Position numbers and translations under genes: made by a program. The notes under the pieces are model-generated. The model searched no databases. It saw nothing but the letters and a program-made list of their open reading frames with translations, and was not told the DNA's origin. A stretch of 64,000 nucleotides of DNA, taken from positions 1 to 64,000 of the forward strand of contig JBBQXF010000008.1 of the NCBI GenBank assembly GCA_038209965.1, in the 5' to 3' direction. Each line of letters opens with the position of its first letter. Positions within the stretch are counted from its first letter, which is position 1. The DNA comes from JALONO01 sp038209965 (lineage in GTDB: Bacteria; Bacteroidota; Bacteroidia; Cytophagales; Thermoflexibacteraceae). Below, one piece after another: positions 24,262 through 32,956 of this stretch.

Positions 24262-25674
24262 CTAATTAGTGATTTTTTTTGCACTCCATAAGGCCGTGCC
24301 CAAGCTCAAACCAAACCAACCGAACAAAAAAAGCAAGCTGGGGGCGGCAGCAGGCATCGTTTGGCCCAATGGGGTAGGGCGATACTCAAATTTGATGTTC
24401 TTCTTGAAAAAATCTTTGTCTTTGGGCACATAATCCCAATCGCCATATTTCGAGTTGTCTTTCAGGTCATAATTGAGGTCTCGCACTAGCGCTACCCGGT
24501 ATTTTTCGGCTTGCTGGGCGAATTCATAATGGGCCAACAGGTCGGTCTTGGCCAGTTGCATAGAAAGTAATTTGACTAAAATGGTTGGTGAACAAAAAGC
24601 ACTGGCTTGGTGAACCCGAAGCTGGTCAAGGTAAATATCGTGCAGTTTCTTCATGGCTTTGGCATAAACTACGGTTTCATGTTCCTCGCCGGTTTGCATG
24701 ATCAGGCCCGCATAGTTGAACGGCAGCTTGTGGACGCTGTCCACTTGGTGGGCCTCCAGCAAGCTGTCCTGAAATATTTTGGAACGTTCCGAAAAGGGAT
24801 TATGGCCATCCACCCCTTTCTCCAAGGCTTCTTTGATCTGGGACTGATAGGCCAGTGCAGATGGGACTGGATACAATTGTTTGGAAAAATTGGCAGTGAG
24901 CCGGGGGATCAGCAGGGCCGACACTGCCCAAAAGCCCAGCAAACTGATCAAAGCCACATTGCTCTGCTTGGCCCAAGCTGAAACGGCCACTGAAACATGG
25001 ATGAAAACACCATAATAAAGTAATAGCACCAACACCATTAGGCCATAGCGGGCGAGGTCGTCGGGCTGGTGGTCGGATTGCAGCAAAAAGAACAGGCCCA
25101 AGCCCAACACTGGTACCAGCAGGGACAAAAGCAAGCCCCAAATCCCCGCGATTTTGCCCAGCCCCAACTGGATCGGCGATACTCCCTGGCTCAAGGCCAA
25201 TTGAAGGGTTCCCTGCTCGCGTTCGGTACTGAACACGCCAAAAGCCATCAGTACAATGAGCAGGGGTACCAAGTAGATGAGGGCAAAAGCGGGGCTCAAT
25301 TCCGCAAATCGGGCCAAGTCATTTTGATCGGCTATTTGTTGATATTGGGCCAAGTTCTGTTTGTGGCCTTCCAAAAAAACCGACACGCCCATGTACTTGT
25401 CCAGTCCGTTGTCGATCAATGACAGGACCGGTACCGGTTTGAAAGCAAAAGTGCCAAAATGGGCTGCCGAATGAGGGTTCTTGGCTGCCTGCCCCTCCCA
25501 TTGGCTGCGTGCAGTCCGGGCGGCTTCTAGGTGCTCGGTGGACACTTGGGCATAATAGTGCCAACTGGCCAACAAAGCGCACAGTAACATGGCCAGCAGC
25601 AAGATGGCCGAGAATCTAAAGCGGCTATCGCGCAGGGCTTCGGTGAATTCCTTTTTGGCAATGTGTAAGATCAT
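24262..25674 (-). CDS. ABC-2 type permease, DUF3526 family (first subunit)
   Basis: 470 residues. N-terminal ILHIAKKEFTEALRDSRFRF is the classic cytoplasmic start of NosY-like permeases, then a helix, a periplasmic loop of about 140 residues, and helices around LVPLLIVLMAFGVFSTEREQGTLQLALSQG. The loop is not conserved. Downstream of a DUF1826 gene (251 bases) and directly upstream of its sister permease. Substrate unknown; the DUF1826 neighbour and the palindrome over the operon's promoter hint at metal homeostasis. Confidence 0.85.
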   Translation of the reverse strand: MILHIAKKEFTEALRDSRFRFSAILLLAMLLCALLASWHYYAQVSTEHLEAARTARSQWEGQAAKNPHSAAHFGTFAFKPVPVLSLIDNGLDKYMGVSVFLEGHKQNLAQYQQIADQNDLARFAELSPAFALIYLVPLLIVLMAFGVFSTEREQGTLQLALSQGVSPIQLGLGKIAGIWGLLLSLLVPVLGLGLFFLLQSDHQPDDLARYGLMVLVLLLYYGVFIHVSVAVSAWAKQSNVALISLLGFWAVSALLIPRLTANFSKQLYPVPSALAYQSQIKEALEKGVDGHNPFSERSKIFQDSLLEAHQVDSVHKLPFNYAGLIMQTGEEHETVVYAKAMKKLHDIYLDQLRVHQASAFCSPTILVKLLSMQLAKTDLLAHYEFAQQAEKYRVALVRDLNYDLKDNSKYGDWDYVPKDKDFFKKNIKFEYRPTPLGQTMPAAAPSLLFLFGWFGLSLGTALWSAKKITN

Positions 25675-25925
25675 GATCTGTTGTGGAAATGATAGCAGAC
25701 TAATTACTAAAATTTTTGGTTATTGAAAATCAACAAGCCACCTATTTGTGCAACTTGTCAGGTAACGATAAATTGTAGGATCATTCATCGCGAATGTTCT
25801 TACTTCTTGCACAATGAGCAGAAAATAAACTTGTCAAGGGCGGTGGATTGACAAAAATAAAATTCAACTTCTTCATTGCCAGGGCACAAAATACTGCTGA
25901 TGGCACTTTTAAGTTGCCTGCCCGG
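25675..25925. other. spacer inside the DUF1826/ABC operon
   Basis: 251 bases without a gene, with the 11-base motif ATTGAAAATCA at 25722-25732. Confidence 0.4.
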
Positions 25926-26540
25926 CTACTGGGCCAGCGAAAACCAGTCCCGGTCATTGGTATCCAGCCTCAGCAGGAGACGTTTTAGCCCCAGCTTTTG
26001 GGCCGAGGGCGATTTGTGCAGCAGTGGGGGGCAATCGTCGGTAGCCGACATGGCCCCTCGGAAGATCATCACATCGCCAACGGCCAGTTGTTCCACCGAG
26101 GCTGCGGCTGGTTCGACATCTCCCCCGGGGGCGTTTTCTGGGGCCACATAGAGCGTCGCCACACCCGCATACGAGCACAGAAGCCGAAAATCGATCACAT
26201 CGGTGTGAAATTTCCGGCACATGTCACTGCTGACCGCTACAAGGGAAAAACGAATGTTGTCAGCATGGACAACGGCCCGAAAATCCCGTATCAACTGGTC
26301 GATGTCTTGGCACAGAAGGGGGAAGTAGGGCAATTGTTGGCGCAGGTGGGCCACCAACTTATCGACCTGGCCCGCGATCTTGATTTCTGTAAAGGACGAC
26401 GCCAACAGATGGGCCACTTCTTCAGCCAGATTTTCAGATAGCGGGCGGTGCCAGATAGCGGCACTTGCCTGGTGGATTTGGTGCAATATTTCAGAATGAT
26501 TGCCCGCGAGCACGTGTTTGGTTTGGATGAGTGAGCTCAT
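25926..26540 (-). CDS. DUF1826 family protein
   Basis: 204 residues, no signal peptide. KFHTDVIDFRLLCSYAGVATLYV, then LLHKSPSAQKLGLKRLLLRLD with an RGA in between, are the landmarks of DUF1826. The biochemical role is unknown. In proteobacteria the family often sits in zinc-starvation operons, and conserved His/Asp/Cys residues suggest metal binding. Here it is placed between an ABC ATPase (118 bases upstream) and two ABC permeases, all on the minus strand, which fits a metal-responsive operon. Confidence 0.75.
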   Translation of the reverse strand: MSSLIQTKHVLAGNHSEILHQIHQASAAIWHRPLSENLAEEVAHLLASSFTEIKIAGQVDKLVAHLRQQLPYFPLLCQDIDQLIRDFRAVVHADNIRFSLVAVSSDMCRKFHTDVIDFRLLCSYAGVATLYVAPENAPGGDVEPAAASVEQLAVGDVMIFRGAMSATDDCPPLLHKSPSAQKLGLKRLLLRLDTNDRDWFSLAQ

Positions 26541-26657
26541 AAACTACGGTTTTATATCAAGGCTAAAATGATTTTAGCAATTCTTGTAATATATTAATTT
26601 GATTTTCAAGCAGTTGTCTTCGTTCAACCCTTAAGCTTGTCATGATTGGGCGTCATA

Positions 26658-27356
26658 CTAGTGGATGGTTGACAAATACACTTGTTCCAGTTCGGTCAAA
26701 TTCACTTCGTTACTCTTGAACGACTTGACCAGCATTCCCTGTTTCATAATGCCGATGTGCGTGGCCACTTGCTTGGCCCGGAACAGGTCGTGGGTAGCCA
26801 TGAGGGTGGCCAGCCCTCGATCTTTGAGCTTGCCCAGCAGCGTGGAAAACTCGTTACTGGCCTGTGGATCGAGCCCCGAGGTAGGTTCATCCAACAGCAG
26901 GGCTTTGGCATCCTTGGCCAAGGCCAGCGCAATCCCCACTTTTTGGCGCATCCCTTTGGAGTAAGTGCCCACCTTTTTGTGGTGGGCTTCCGTTTGCAAG
27001 CCTGCTTCGTGCAAGAAATCAGCCAAAACACTGGGTTGATATTTTTTACTGGCCAACCCAGCAATGTATTCCAGGTTTTCCAGCCCGGTCAAGTGCGGGT
27101 AAAGCATCAGGTTTTCAGGAATATAAGCCACATAATGCTTGCTTTTTACCGAATGTTCGCTCACCGCCAGTCCATTGATGTGGACCGTACCGCCCGTGGG
27201 CTGGATAAAACCCAAAAACAAATTGATAGTGGTGGACTTACCGGCCCCATTGGCCCCCAACAAACAATAGATATCGCCACCATTTACCTCGATGCTCAGG
27301 TTAGAAAGGGCGGTGAAACTGCCGTACTGTTTGCTCAAATCTTTTGCGATCAGCAT
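26658..27356 (-). CDS. ABC transporter ATP-binding protein of the DUF3526 transporter
   Basis: 232 residues from ATG 27356 (MLIAKDLSKQYGSFTAL). Walker A GANGAGKST, signature TYSKGMRQKV, Walker B ALLLDEPTSGLD, switch His in MATHDLF. First gene of the minus-strand operon with DUF1826 and the two DUF3526 permeases. The open frame runs on to 27551, but those residues cover the promoter and operator and are not family-like. Confidence 0.9.
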   Translation of the reverse strand: MLIAKDLSKQYGSFTALSNLSIEVNGGDIYCLLGANGAGKSTTINLFLGFIQPTGGTVHINGLAVSEHSVKSKHYVAYIPENLMLYPHLTGLENLEYIAGLASKKYQPSVLADFLHEAGLQTEAHHKKVGTYSKGMRQKVGIALALAKDAKALLLDEPTSGLDPQASNEFSTLLGKLKDRGLATLMATHDLFRAKQVATHIGIMKQGMLVKSFKSNEVNLTELEQVYLSTIH

Positions 27357-27370
27357 AAAAGGGATTGTTT

Positions 27371-27391
27371 TATTGCAACAATGTTGCAATA
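27371..27391. promoter_or_regulatory. 21-base palindromic operator (7-1-7 core)
   Basis: Perfect palindrome, core TTGCAACAATGTTGCAA (27373-27389), i.e. TGCAACA-A-TGTTGCA, the 7-1-7 geometry of Fur-family boxes. It overlaps the -7 element of the leftward promoter, so a bound protein would repress. Which regulator binds is inferred, not seen; GntR-type repressors can also use such sites. Confidence 0.7.
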
Positions 27392-27415
27392 TAGAAAAGC
27401 AAAACCTAAATCCAA
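27386..27415 (-). promoter_or_regulatory. promoter of the ABC/DUF1826 operon
   Basis: Minus strand: TTG (27415-27413), 19-base spacer, TATATTGC (27393-27386), start codon at 27356. The -7 box is embedded in the palindrome. Confidence 0.6.
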
Positions 27416-27443
27416 CCACCCCACAAAAAAAAGTTGGCCCACC

Positions 27444-27474
27444 TTGGTAGTTTACTTGGCTTGGTATAAATTTG
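27444..27474 (+). promoter_or_regulatory. promoter of the DUF177-rpmF operon
   Basis: TTG (27444-27446), 20-base spacer, TAAATTTG (27467-27474), a perfect TAnnTTTG, 25 bases before the TTG start codon at 27499. Confidence 0.75.
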
Positions 27475-27498
27475 CACCCTGATTTTCGTACAAACGTT

Positions 27499-28065
27499 TT
27501 GAAAGACCTCAGGGCATTTGATGTTGACATTGTTTCGCTGAAAAGCATCACCTATGTCTTTGAATACAACGTTGGGGATGCGTTCTTTGCTTATTTCGAC
27601 ACTGAACTTGTGCAGCAGGGAAACTGTGCGGTCAAGGTGGAAGTGACCAAGAGTTCAACCATGATCAAGGCCAGTTTCAGCATTGTGGGCACGGTCGAGT
27701 TGATTTGTGATCGCAGCTTGGAACAGTTCATTTATCCCATTGCCCATGAACACTTGATGTATTTCAAGTTTGGGGATCAAAACGGGGACGATTCAGACGA
27801 CATAGTGGTCATTTCCCGGTCCACGCAGGCCATTCACCTTGGCAAGTATATTTATGAGTTCATTGGGTTGGAAATTCCGTTCAAAAAGCTCCACCCAAGG
27901 TTCATTACCGGCCAAGAGGAAGCAGTGGAGGCCGAATTGATTTACGCTACCCCGTTGGATAGCGAAGAGGAAAACGGCCCACTGGCCGACACTTTGCCGA
28001 CCGAGGTGGATTTAGAGGCTGGTTTGGCCCAATTGCAAGAAAAATTTAAAAAGAAAAATAAATAG
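27499..28065 (+). CDS. DUF177/YceD family protein
   Basis: 188 residues starting at TTG 27499 (KDLRAFDVDIVSLKSITYVFEY), the start that fits the promoter and the Bacteroidota form of the family. DUF177 proteins bind large-subunit rRNA and are thought to help in 23S rRNA processing or L32 incorporation; the gene nearly always precedes rpmF, as here (33 bases). The C-terminus is Glu- and Lys-rich. It lacks the two Cys of the E. coli YceD type. Confidence 0.8.
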   Translation: MKDLRAFDVDIVSLKSITYVFEYNVGDAFFAYFDTELVQQGNCAVKVEVTKSSTMIKASFSIVGTVELICDRSLEQFIYPIAHEHLMYFKFGDQNGDDSDDIVVISRSTQAIHLGKYIYEFIGLEIPFKKLHPRFITGQEEAVEAELIYATPLDSEEENGPLADTLPTEVDLEAGLAQLQEKFKKKNK

Positions 28066-28098
28066 GGCGAAAGCTAAAACCCAAATTTTTGTACCAAC

Positions 28099-28293
28099 AT
28101 GGCACATCCCAAACACAAAATATCCAAGACCCGCCGTGACAAGCGCCGGACCCATGACAAGTTGACCCCAATGAACGTATTGGATTGTTCCAATTGTGGT
28201 GCACCGATCCTCAGGCACCACGTGTGCGGCGAATGTGGTTTTTACCGCGGCCGCCAAGTGATGGAGGTGAAACTGGCCCGTTCCGCATCGTAG
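28099..28293 (+). CDS. rpmF: 50S ribosomal protein L32
   Basis: 64 residues: MAHPKHKISKTRRDKRRTHD opening, then LDCSNCGAP and HVCGECGFYRG, which supply a C2C2 zinc site, so this is the Zn-binding form. Follows DUF177; a terminator lies about 45 bases after the stop. Confidence 0.96.
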   Translation: MAHPKHKISKTRRDKRRTHDKLTPMNVLDCSNCGAPILRHHVCGECGFYRGRQVMEVKLARSAS

Positions 28294-28338
28294 GGTTTAG
28301 TTGTTCATGGCCTGAAAGCCGTATTCAATGCCAATGTC

Positions 28339-28368
28339 AAAAAGGAGAAGCTAACACTTCTCCTTTTT
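28339..28368 (+). terminator. terminator after rpmF
   Basis: Perfect 12-bp stem (28339-28350 with 28357-28368), 6-base loop, right arm ending in T5. Confidence 0.75.
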
Positions 28369-28406
28369 GTATTATTGCGGTCTCAATAAACCCTTCATCG
28401 TTATTT

Positions 28407-29402
28407 ATGCGTAAAATCACTGCCTGCATCACGGGTGTGGGAAGTTACTTGCCCGATTATGTGATGACCAACAAGGAACTGGAGTCCATTGTCGACACCA
28501 ATGACGAATGGATCGTGACCCGGACCGGCATTCGCCAGCGGCACGTGCTCAAGGATCCCACCAAAGCCAGTTCCTTCATGGCCGTTGAGGCCACCAAGCA
28601 CTTGTTTGAAAAGGTGCCCACCGATCCCAAAGAGATTCAAGCCATCATTTGCTGTACCACCACACCCGATTACATTTTTCCAGCCACGGCCAACCTGATC
28701 GGAGCCAAAATTGGGGCCGAAAATGCCTTCGGGTTCGATTTGCAAGCGGCCTGCTCCGGTTTTCTGTACGGGCTGACCGTGGCCTCCCAGATGATTGAGT
28801 CAGGCCGCTATACCAAGGTGCTGCTGGTCGGGGTGGACAAGATGTCGAGCATTCTGGATTATACCGACCGCAGCACCTGCATCATTTTTGGGGATGGGGC
28901 GGCGGCGGTCATGTTGGAATCCAACTATGAGGGCTATGGGTTTCAGGATGCCTACCTCCGCTCGGACGGAAATGGGGAGAAGCACCTCAACATTCGGGCG
29001 GGCGGGAGCCTGCACCCGGCCTCGCACGACACTGTGGACAGCCACCAGCACTACATTTACCAAGAAGGCCAAACAGTATTTAAAGTGGCAGTGACCAAAA
29101 TGGCCGAAGCCGCCACCGAAGTGATGCGCCGCAACCAACTCACCGTGGAGGACATTGCATTTCTGGTGCCCCACCAGGCCAACAAACGCATTATCGATGC
29201 CACCGCCCGGGCCACTGGGCTGCCAGAGGAAAAAGTGATGGTGACCATCGACAAATATGGCAATACCACCAATGCCACCATCCCCCTGTGCCTCAATGAT
29301 TATCAAAACAAGCTCAAAAAAGGGGACAACCTTATTTTGGCCGCTTTTGGGGGCGGATTCACCTGGGGCGCTATTTATCTCAAGTGGGGGATTGATGGTT
29401 AG
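28407..29402 (+). CDS. fabH: 3-oxoacyl-ACP synthase III
   Basis: 331 residues from ATG 28407 (MRKITACITGVGSYLPDYVM). Condenses an acyl-CoA primer with malonyl-ACP to start fatty-acid synthesis. Triad visible: Cys116 in LQAACSGFLYG, His in VPHQANKR, Asn in KYGNTTNA. An upstream in-frame extension overlaps rpmF and is ignored. The order DUF177-rpmF-fabH is the usual one with plsX missing between. Confidence 0.95.
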   Translation: MRKITACITGVGSYLPDYVMTNKELESIVDTNDEWIVTRTGIRQRHVLKDPTKASSFMAVEATKHLFEKVPTDPKEIQAIICCTTTPDYIFPATANLIGAKIGAENAFGFDLQAACSGFLYGLTVASQMIESGRYTKVLLVGVDKMSSILDYTDRSTCIIFGDGAAAVMLESNYEGYGFQDAYLRSDGNGEKHLNIRAGGSLHPASHDTVDSHQHYIYQEGQTVFKVAVTKMAEAATEVMRRNQLTVEDIAFLVPHQANKRIIDATARATGLPEEKVMVTIDKYGNTTNATIPLCLNDYQNKLKKGDNLILAAFGGGFTWGAIYLKWGIDG

Positions 29403-29506
29403 CGGGCGCGTTGCCACAATTTTGTGGGACTTTTTGTCCGGCCCAATTTTTCGGGCTTATTTGCGCAACAATCTGGTGAATTCGGCCAAACACTAACCTG
29501 TTATAC

Positions 29507-30046
29507 ATGGCAATCTTCAACCGTTCGTCCCACCCAACTTTGGGCGAAAACACCTTTTTGCAATACGGGAGTGTGGGTGAAACCACCTCCATGACCATTC
29601 AAGGCACAGTCAATAAAATCGGGGTCTTGACCGTGCTGTTGTTAGCAGCGGCCATGCTGCCCTGAAACCTGTATTTTAGTTCGGCCAATCCGGGCTTGGT
29701 CACGCCCCTGATGCGGGGAGGGGCCATTGGCGGTTTGGTGGTGTGCATAGTGCTCGTCTTCAAAAAAGAGTGGGCCTATTTCTTGGCCCCTATCTACGCC
29801 CTGCTCGAGGGTTTGTTCGTGGGCGGCATTTCGGCCATGTACGGAGCAATCTTCAACGGCATCGTGGTGCAGGCCGTTTTGCTGACCATTGGCACTTTGG
29901 CTGGCCTGCTGGCCGCTTATCGGCCGGGCTGGATCAAAGCCCCCAAGTTCATGGAATGGTACGCCGCATTTGGGCTCATGGTCACGCTGATCTGGTTGTA
30001 CATCGAGTTCTTGCGCTTGCTCAGCAAGCTCATGTCGCGGGACTAG
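29507..30046 (+). pseudogene. decayed Bax-inhibitor-1/YccA-like membrane protein
   Basis: One frame from ATG 29507 to 30046 gives the start of the family (MAIFNRSSHPTLGENTF, then MTIQGTVNKIGVLTVLLLAAAM), an in-frame TGA at 29663-29665 where relatives carry Trp before NLYF, then LVTPLMRGG, FLAPIYALLEGLFVGGISAMYG, IVVQAVLLT and the conserved end APKFMEWYAAFGLMVTLIWLYIEFLRLLS. The middle third between WIK and APKF (about 70-80 residues, several helices) is absent, so there is a nonsense codon and an in-frame deletion. The intact family has about seven membrane helices and may modulate proteases or ion flux. Confidence 0.75.
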
Positions 30047-30069
30047 TCCTTGCCTTGAGATGTTGGATC

Positions 30070-30106
30070 TAGTCTTGCCCATTGTTGGTGGCAAGACTAT
30101 TTTTTT
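30070..30106 (+). terminator. terminator after the Bax-inhibitor-like pseudogene
   Basis: Perfect 10-bp stem TAGTCTTGCC (30070-30079) with 30090-30099, then T7. Confidence 0.85.
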
Positions 30107-30274
30107 GGCGGTGTTTTCGCCCTAAAACAGGTTTGCGTATATTTGTCGCCCTTCGCCAACCGCAACTAGCAATGCGGGGAGAGACAAATAAGCATAGGCC
30201 ACAAAAGCTAATCTACTAAAACAGGAATGGGCCAGTTTTCGATCGCCCATCAATCCATTATTTATCCAACGACA

Positions 30275-31759
30275 ATGAGCAATCAAAAAGGCATTCCGAA
30301 GCGCAGCGAAAACTATTCGGAATGGTACAACGAACTGGTAGTGAAGGCCGATCTGGCCGATCATTCCGGTATTCGGGGGTGTATGGTCATCAAACCTTAT
30401 GGCTACGCGATCTGGGAAAAAATGCAGGCCCAATTGGACAAAATGTTTAAGGAAACCGGCCATGTCAATGCCTATTTCCCTCTGTTCGTGCCCAGGAGCT
30501 ACTTGGAAAAAGAGGAAGGCCACGCCGAGGGCTTTGCCAAAGAGTGCGCCGTGGTGACCCATTACCGGCTCAAAGTGGACCCGGACAACAAGGGCAAACT
30601 CATGGTGGACAAAGATTCCAAGCTGGAGGAAGAACTGATAGTGCGCCCCACCTCCGAGGCGGTGATCTGGAACACGTACCGCACGTGGATCCAGAGCTAC
30701 CGTGACCTGCCCCTGCTCATCAACCAGTGGGCCAATGTGGTCCGGTGGGAAATGCGGACCCGGCTTTTTTTGCGCACTGCCGAATTTCTGTGGCAAGAAG
30801 GCCACACGGCCCATGCCACCCAGCAAGAAGCGGTGGAAGAGGCCGAGCGCATGATGCACGTCTATGCCGAATTTGCCGAAAAATACATGGCCTTGCCCGT
30901 GCTGCGCGGCCGCAAAACCCCCAACGAACGCTTTGCCGGGGCATTAGACACGTACTGCATTGAGGCCCTGATGCAAGATGGCTGGGCCTTGCAAGCGGGC
31001 ACTTCCCACTTCTTGGGCCAAAACTTCGCCAAGGCATTTGAGGTCAAGTTCACCAACCGCGAAGGCAAACAGGATCTCGTTTGGGGCACTTCTTGGGGGG
31101 TGAGCACCCGGCTCATGGGTGCGTTGGTGATGGCCCATTCAGACGACGAAGGGTTGGTGCTGCCACCCAGCTTGGCCCCGTTCCAAGTGGTGATCGTGCC
31201 CATTTATCGTTCTGATGAGGAGGCCGCTGCCGTTGATGCCCAAGTGCAGATCCTCAAGGCCCGGTTGACCAAAGAAGGCATCTCAGTCAAATATGACAAC
31301 CGCGATACCCAAAAGCCGGGTTTTAAATTTGCCGAATGGGAACTCAAGGGCGTGCCCGTGCGCATTGCCATTGGGCCCAAGGATGTGGCCAATGGTACCG
31401 TTGAACTGGCCCGCCGCGATACCAAGGCCAAACAAGTGGTCGCATTTGATCAGGCAGCCGAACAAGTACAGCTCCTGCTGGCCGATATGCAGCAAGCGAT
31501 CTTTGGCCGGGCACAGGCTTTCTTGGACAGCCATATTACCCGCGTTGACACTTGGGAGGAGTTCAAGGAGGTATTGGAAAACAAGGGAGGTTTTATCAGT
31601 GCTCATTGGGACGGCAGCGGCGAAACTGAAGAGCAGATCAAGGCTCACACCAAAGCCACCATCCGTTGTATCCCCTTGAACAATCCACCCGAGGCCGGTA
31701 CCTGTATCTTTTCGGGCAGCCCATCGGCTGAGCGCGTGCTATTTGCCCGGGCCTACTAA
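30275..31759 (+). CDS. proS: prolyl-tRNA synthetase (eukaryotic/archaeal-type)
   Basis: 494 residues from ATG 30275 (MSNQKGIPKRSENYSEWYNE). Class II aminoacyl-tRNA synthetase: motif 2 NVVRWEMRTRLFLRTAEFLWQEGH, VRPTSEAVIW, motif 3 LMGALVMAHSDDEGLVLPP. An anticodon-binding domain follows (about 295-400), and the zinc/C-terminal domain ends in FARAY, the conserved Tyr terminus of the archaeal/eukaryal form. No editing domain insertion, unlike bacterial-type ProS. Such ProS is normal in Bacteroidota. Transcribed alone. Confidence 0.95.
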   Translation: MSNQKGIPKRSENYSEWYNELVVKADLADHSGIRGCMVIKPYGYAIWEKMQAQLDKMFKETGHVNAYFPLFVPRSYLEKEEGHAEGFAKECAVVTHYRLKVDPDNKGKLMVDKDSKLEEELIVRPTSEAVIWNTYRTWIQSYRDLPLLINQWANVVRWEMRTRLFLRTAEFLWQEGHTAHATQQEAVEEAERMMHVYAEFAEKYMALPVLRGRKTPNERFAGALDTYCIEALMQDGWALQAGTSHFLGQNFAKAFEVKFTNREGKQDLVWGTSWGVSTRLMGALVMAHSDDEGLVLPPSLAPFQVVIVPIYRSDEEAAAVDAQVQILKARLTKEGISVKYDNRDTQKPGFKFAEWELKGVPVRIAIGPKDVANGTVELARRDTKAKQVVAFDQAAEQVQLLLADMQQAIFGRAQAFLDSHITRVDTWEEFKEVLENKGGFISAHWDGSGETEEQIKAHTKATIRCIPLNNPPEAGTCIFSGSPSAERVLFARAY

Positions 31760-31971
31760 TTGTTGGAAAAGCCAAAACAAGCGGCAAGGTCTGAGGGTTA
31801 TAGAGTCGGGCTGCCGGTTTTTGGGCCTTGCCAAAACGAGTGCTTAAATACTACACCAATTCCAAAAAGATTGGGGTTTACTCAGGCGATAAACTTGGTT
31901 TCGTGGGAGTTGTCCCGCCAAACCAGCTTAGACCAACATAATTTACCCACTATTGATTCGCGGCGGGCAAG

Positions 31972-32565
31972 ATGAAAACAAGATTGCTTTGTTTGGGGGT
32001 ATTCTCTGCACTGTTGGTGGCCTGTTCACCAGTTAACGTGCACGTCCGCACCGAACCGGGCATTGATTTTGGTCGCTATAAATCCTACGCCTTTCTTCAG
32101 CGGCCCCCGGGGGAGCGCGTCTATGGTAGCCTCTTAGCTGAAAACGAGCTTATTTACGGGATTGGGGACGAAATGACGGCTCGGGGCATCAAGGCGGATC
32201 CGGCCAGCCCTGATTTGTTGATCAAGGTGCAATCTTCTTCCGAGGTGTCCCAGCAACAAGTGACAGTCAACCCCATGATCGGCAACCCTTGGCAGATGCC
32301 GATGTGGGGCTATTATGATCCCCTGTTTTGGTCGGGCAGGATGTCGCCTTGGTGGGGTAACCGAACCCAAACCCAGACCGTGACCCAACGGGAAGGTACA
32401 ATTGAAATCTACATTTATGATCGGGCCAGCAAACAAGCGGTATGGCAGGGGGCAGGCATAGGGGATGCCAACGACCCGTTTGAAAATGTAAAACGGACAG
32501 TTAAAAAGCTTTTTCGCAAATTCCCAGTAAAACCAATGGCCCAACCGGGTATCAAAGAAAATTAA
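31972..32565 (+). CDS. DUF4136 family lipoprotein
   Basis: 197 residues. Lipobox LLVACS puts the acylated Cys at residue 18, so it is membrane anchored, probably at the outer membrane. The DUF4136 domain follows: VRTEPGIDFGRYKSYAFL, LLIKVQSSSE, and a C-terminal half EGTIEIYIYDRASKQAVWQGAGIG. The insert rich in Met, Pro, Trp and Gly (residues 98-128) is characteristic. Function unknown. Confidence 0.82.
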   Translation: MKTRLLCLGVFSALLVACSPVNVHVRTEPGIDFGRYKSYAFLQRPPGERVYGSLLAENELIYGIGDEMTARGIKADPASPDLLIKVQSSSEVSQQQVTVNPMIGNPWQMPMWGYYDPLFWSGRMSPWWGNRTQTQTVTQREGTIEIYIYDRASKQAVWQGAGIGDANDPFENVKRTVKKLFRKFPVKPMAQPGIKEN

Positions 32566-32627
32566 TATAAAAAACCACAATTTTTTTCTAAAACAGATCG
32601 CCAATCGAGTAAAAACTAAAAAAAACT

Positions 32628-32635
32628 TATATTTG
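32628..32635 (+). promoter_or_regulatory. -7 box for the PID-CTERM gene
   Basis: TATATTTG at 32628-32635, matching TAnnTTTG, 55 bases before the start codon. No clear -33 TTG. Confidence 0.4.
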
Positions 32636-32689
32636 TAGCAATATAAAGACCGTCTCCAACTAGTGCACAATCCAATAATCATTTTATCT

Positions 32690-32878
32690 ATGAAAAACAC
32701 ATTTTCTCTTCTATCGTTGATTTTTACTGCCTGTTTGGTATCAATCCCTGCTATGGCTCAATTGGATCCTCCTCCTGGAATCCCATTGGATGGCGGCGCC
32801 TCCCTGCTGGTTGCGGCCGGTATCGGGTTTGGGATTAAAAAATACGTAGATTATCGCAAGCAACAGAAACAAAGCTAG
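32690..32878 (+). CDS. PID-CTERM sorting-domain mini-protein
   Basis: 62 residues from ATG 32690. A signal peptide (MKNTFSLLSLIFTACLV...AMAQ) leads almost directly into PLDGGASLLVAAGIGFGIKK, the PID-CTERM-type C-terminal signal (Pro-Ile/Leu-Asp-Gly-Gly, hydrophobic helix, basic tail). The mature part is only a few residues. PID-CTERM is predicted to be a sorting tag for an exosortase-like system; no exosortase is in the window. Upstream A/T-rich -7 box and a downstream terminator make it an independent unit. Confidence 0.75.
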   Translation: MKNTFSLLSLIFTACLVSIPAMAQLDPPPGIPLDGGASLLVAAGIGFGIKKYVDYRKQQKQS

Positions 32879-32904
32879 CACTGAACCACTACTGAAGGCA
32901 AGTA

Positions 32905-32936
32905 CAAGCCCGTCAACCATTTATTGACGGGCTTTG
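32905..32936 (+). terminator. terminator after the PID-CTERM gene
   Basis: Stem CAAGCCCGTCAA (32905-32916) with 32924-32936, short T tail, 26 bases after the stop. Confidence 0.65.
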
Positions 32937-32956
32937 TGACTTAATAATTAGCCTGT

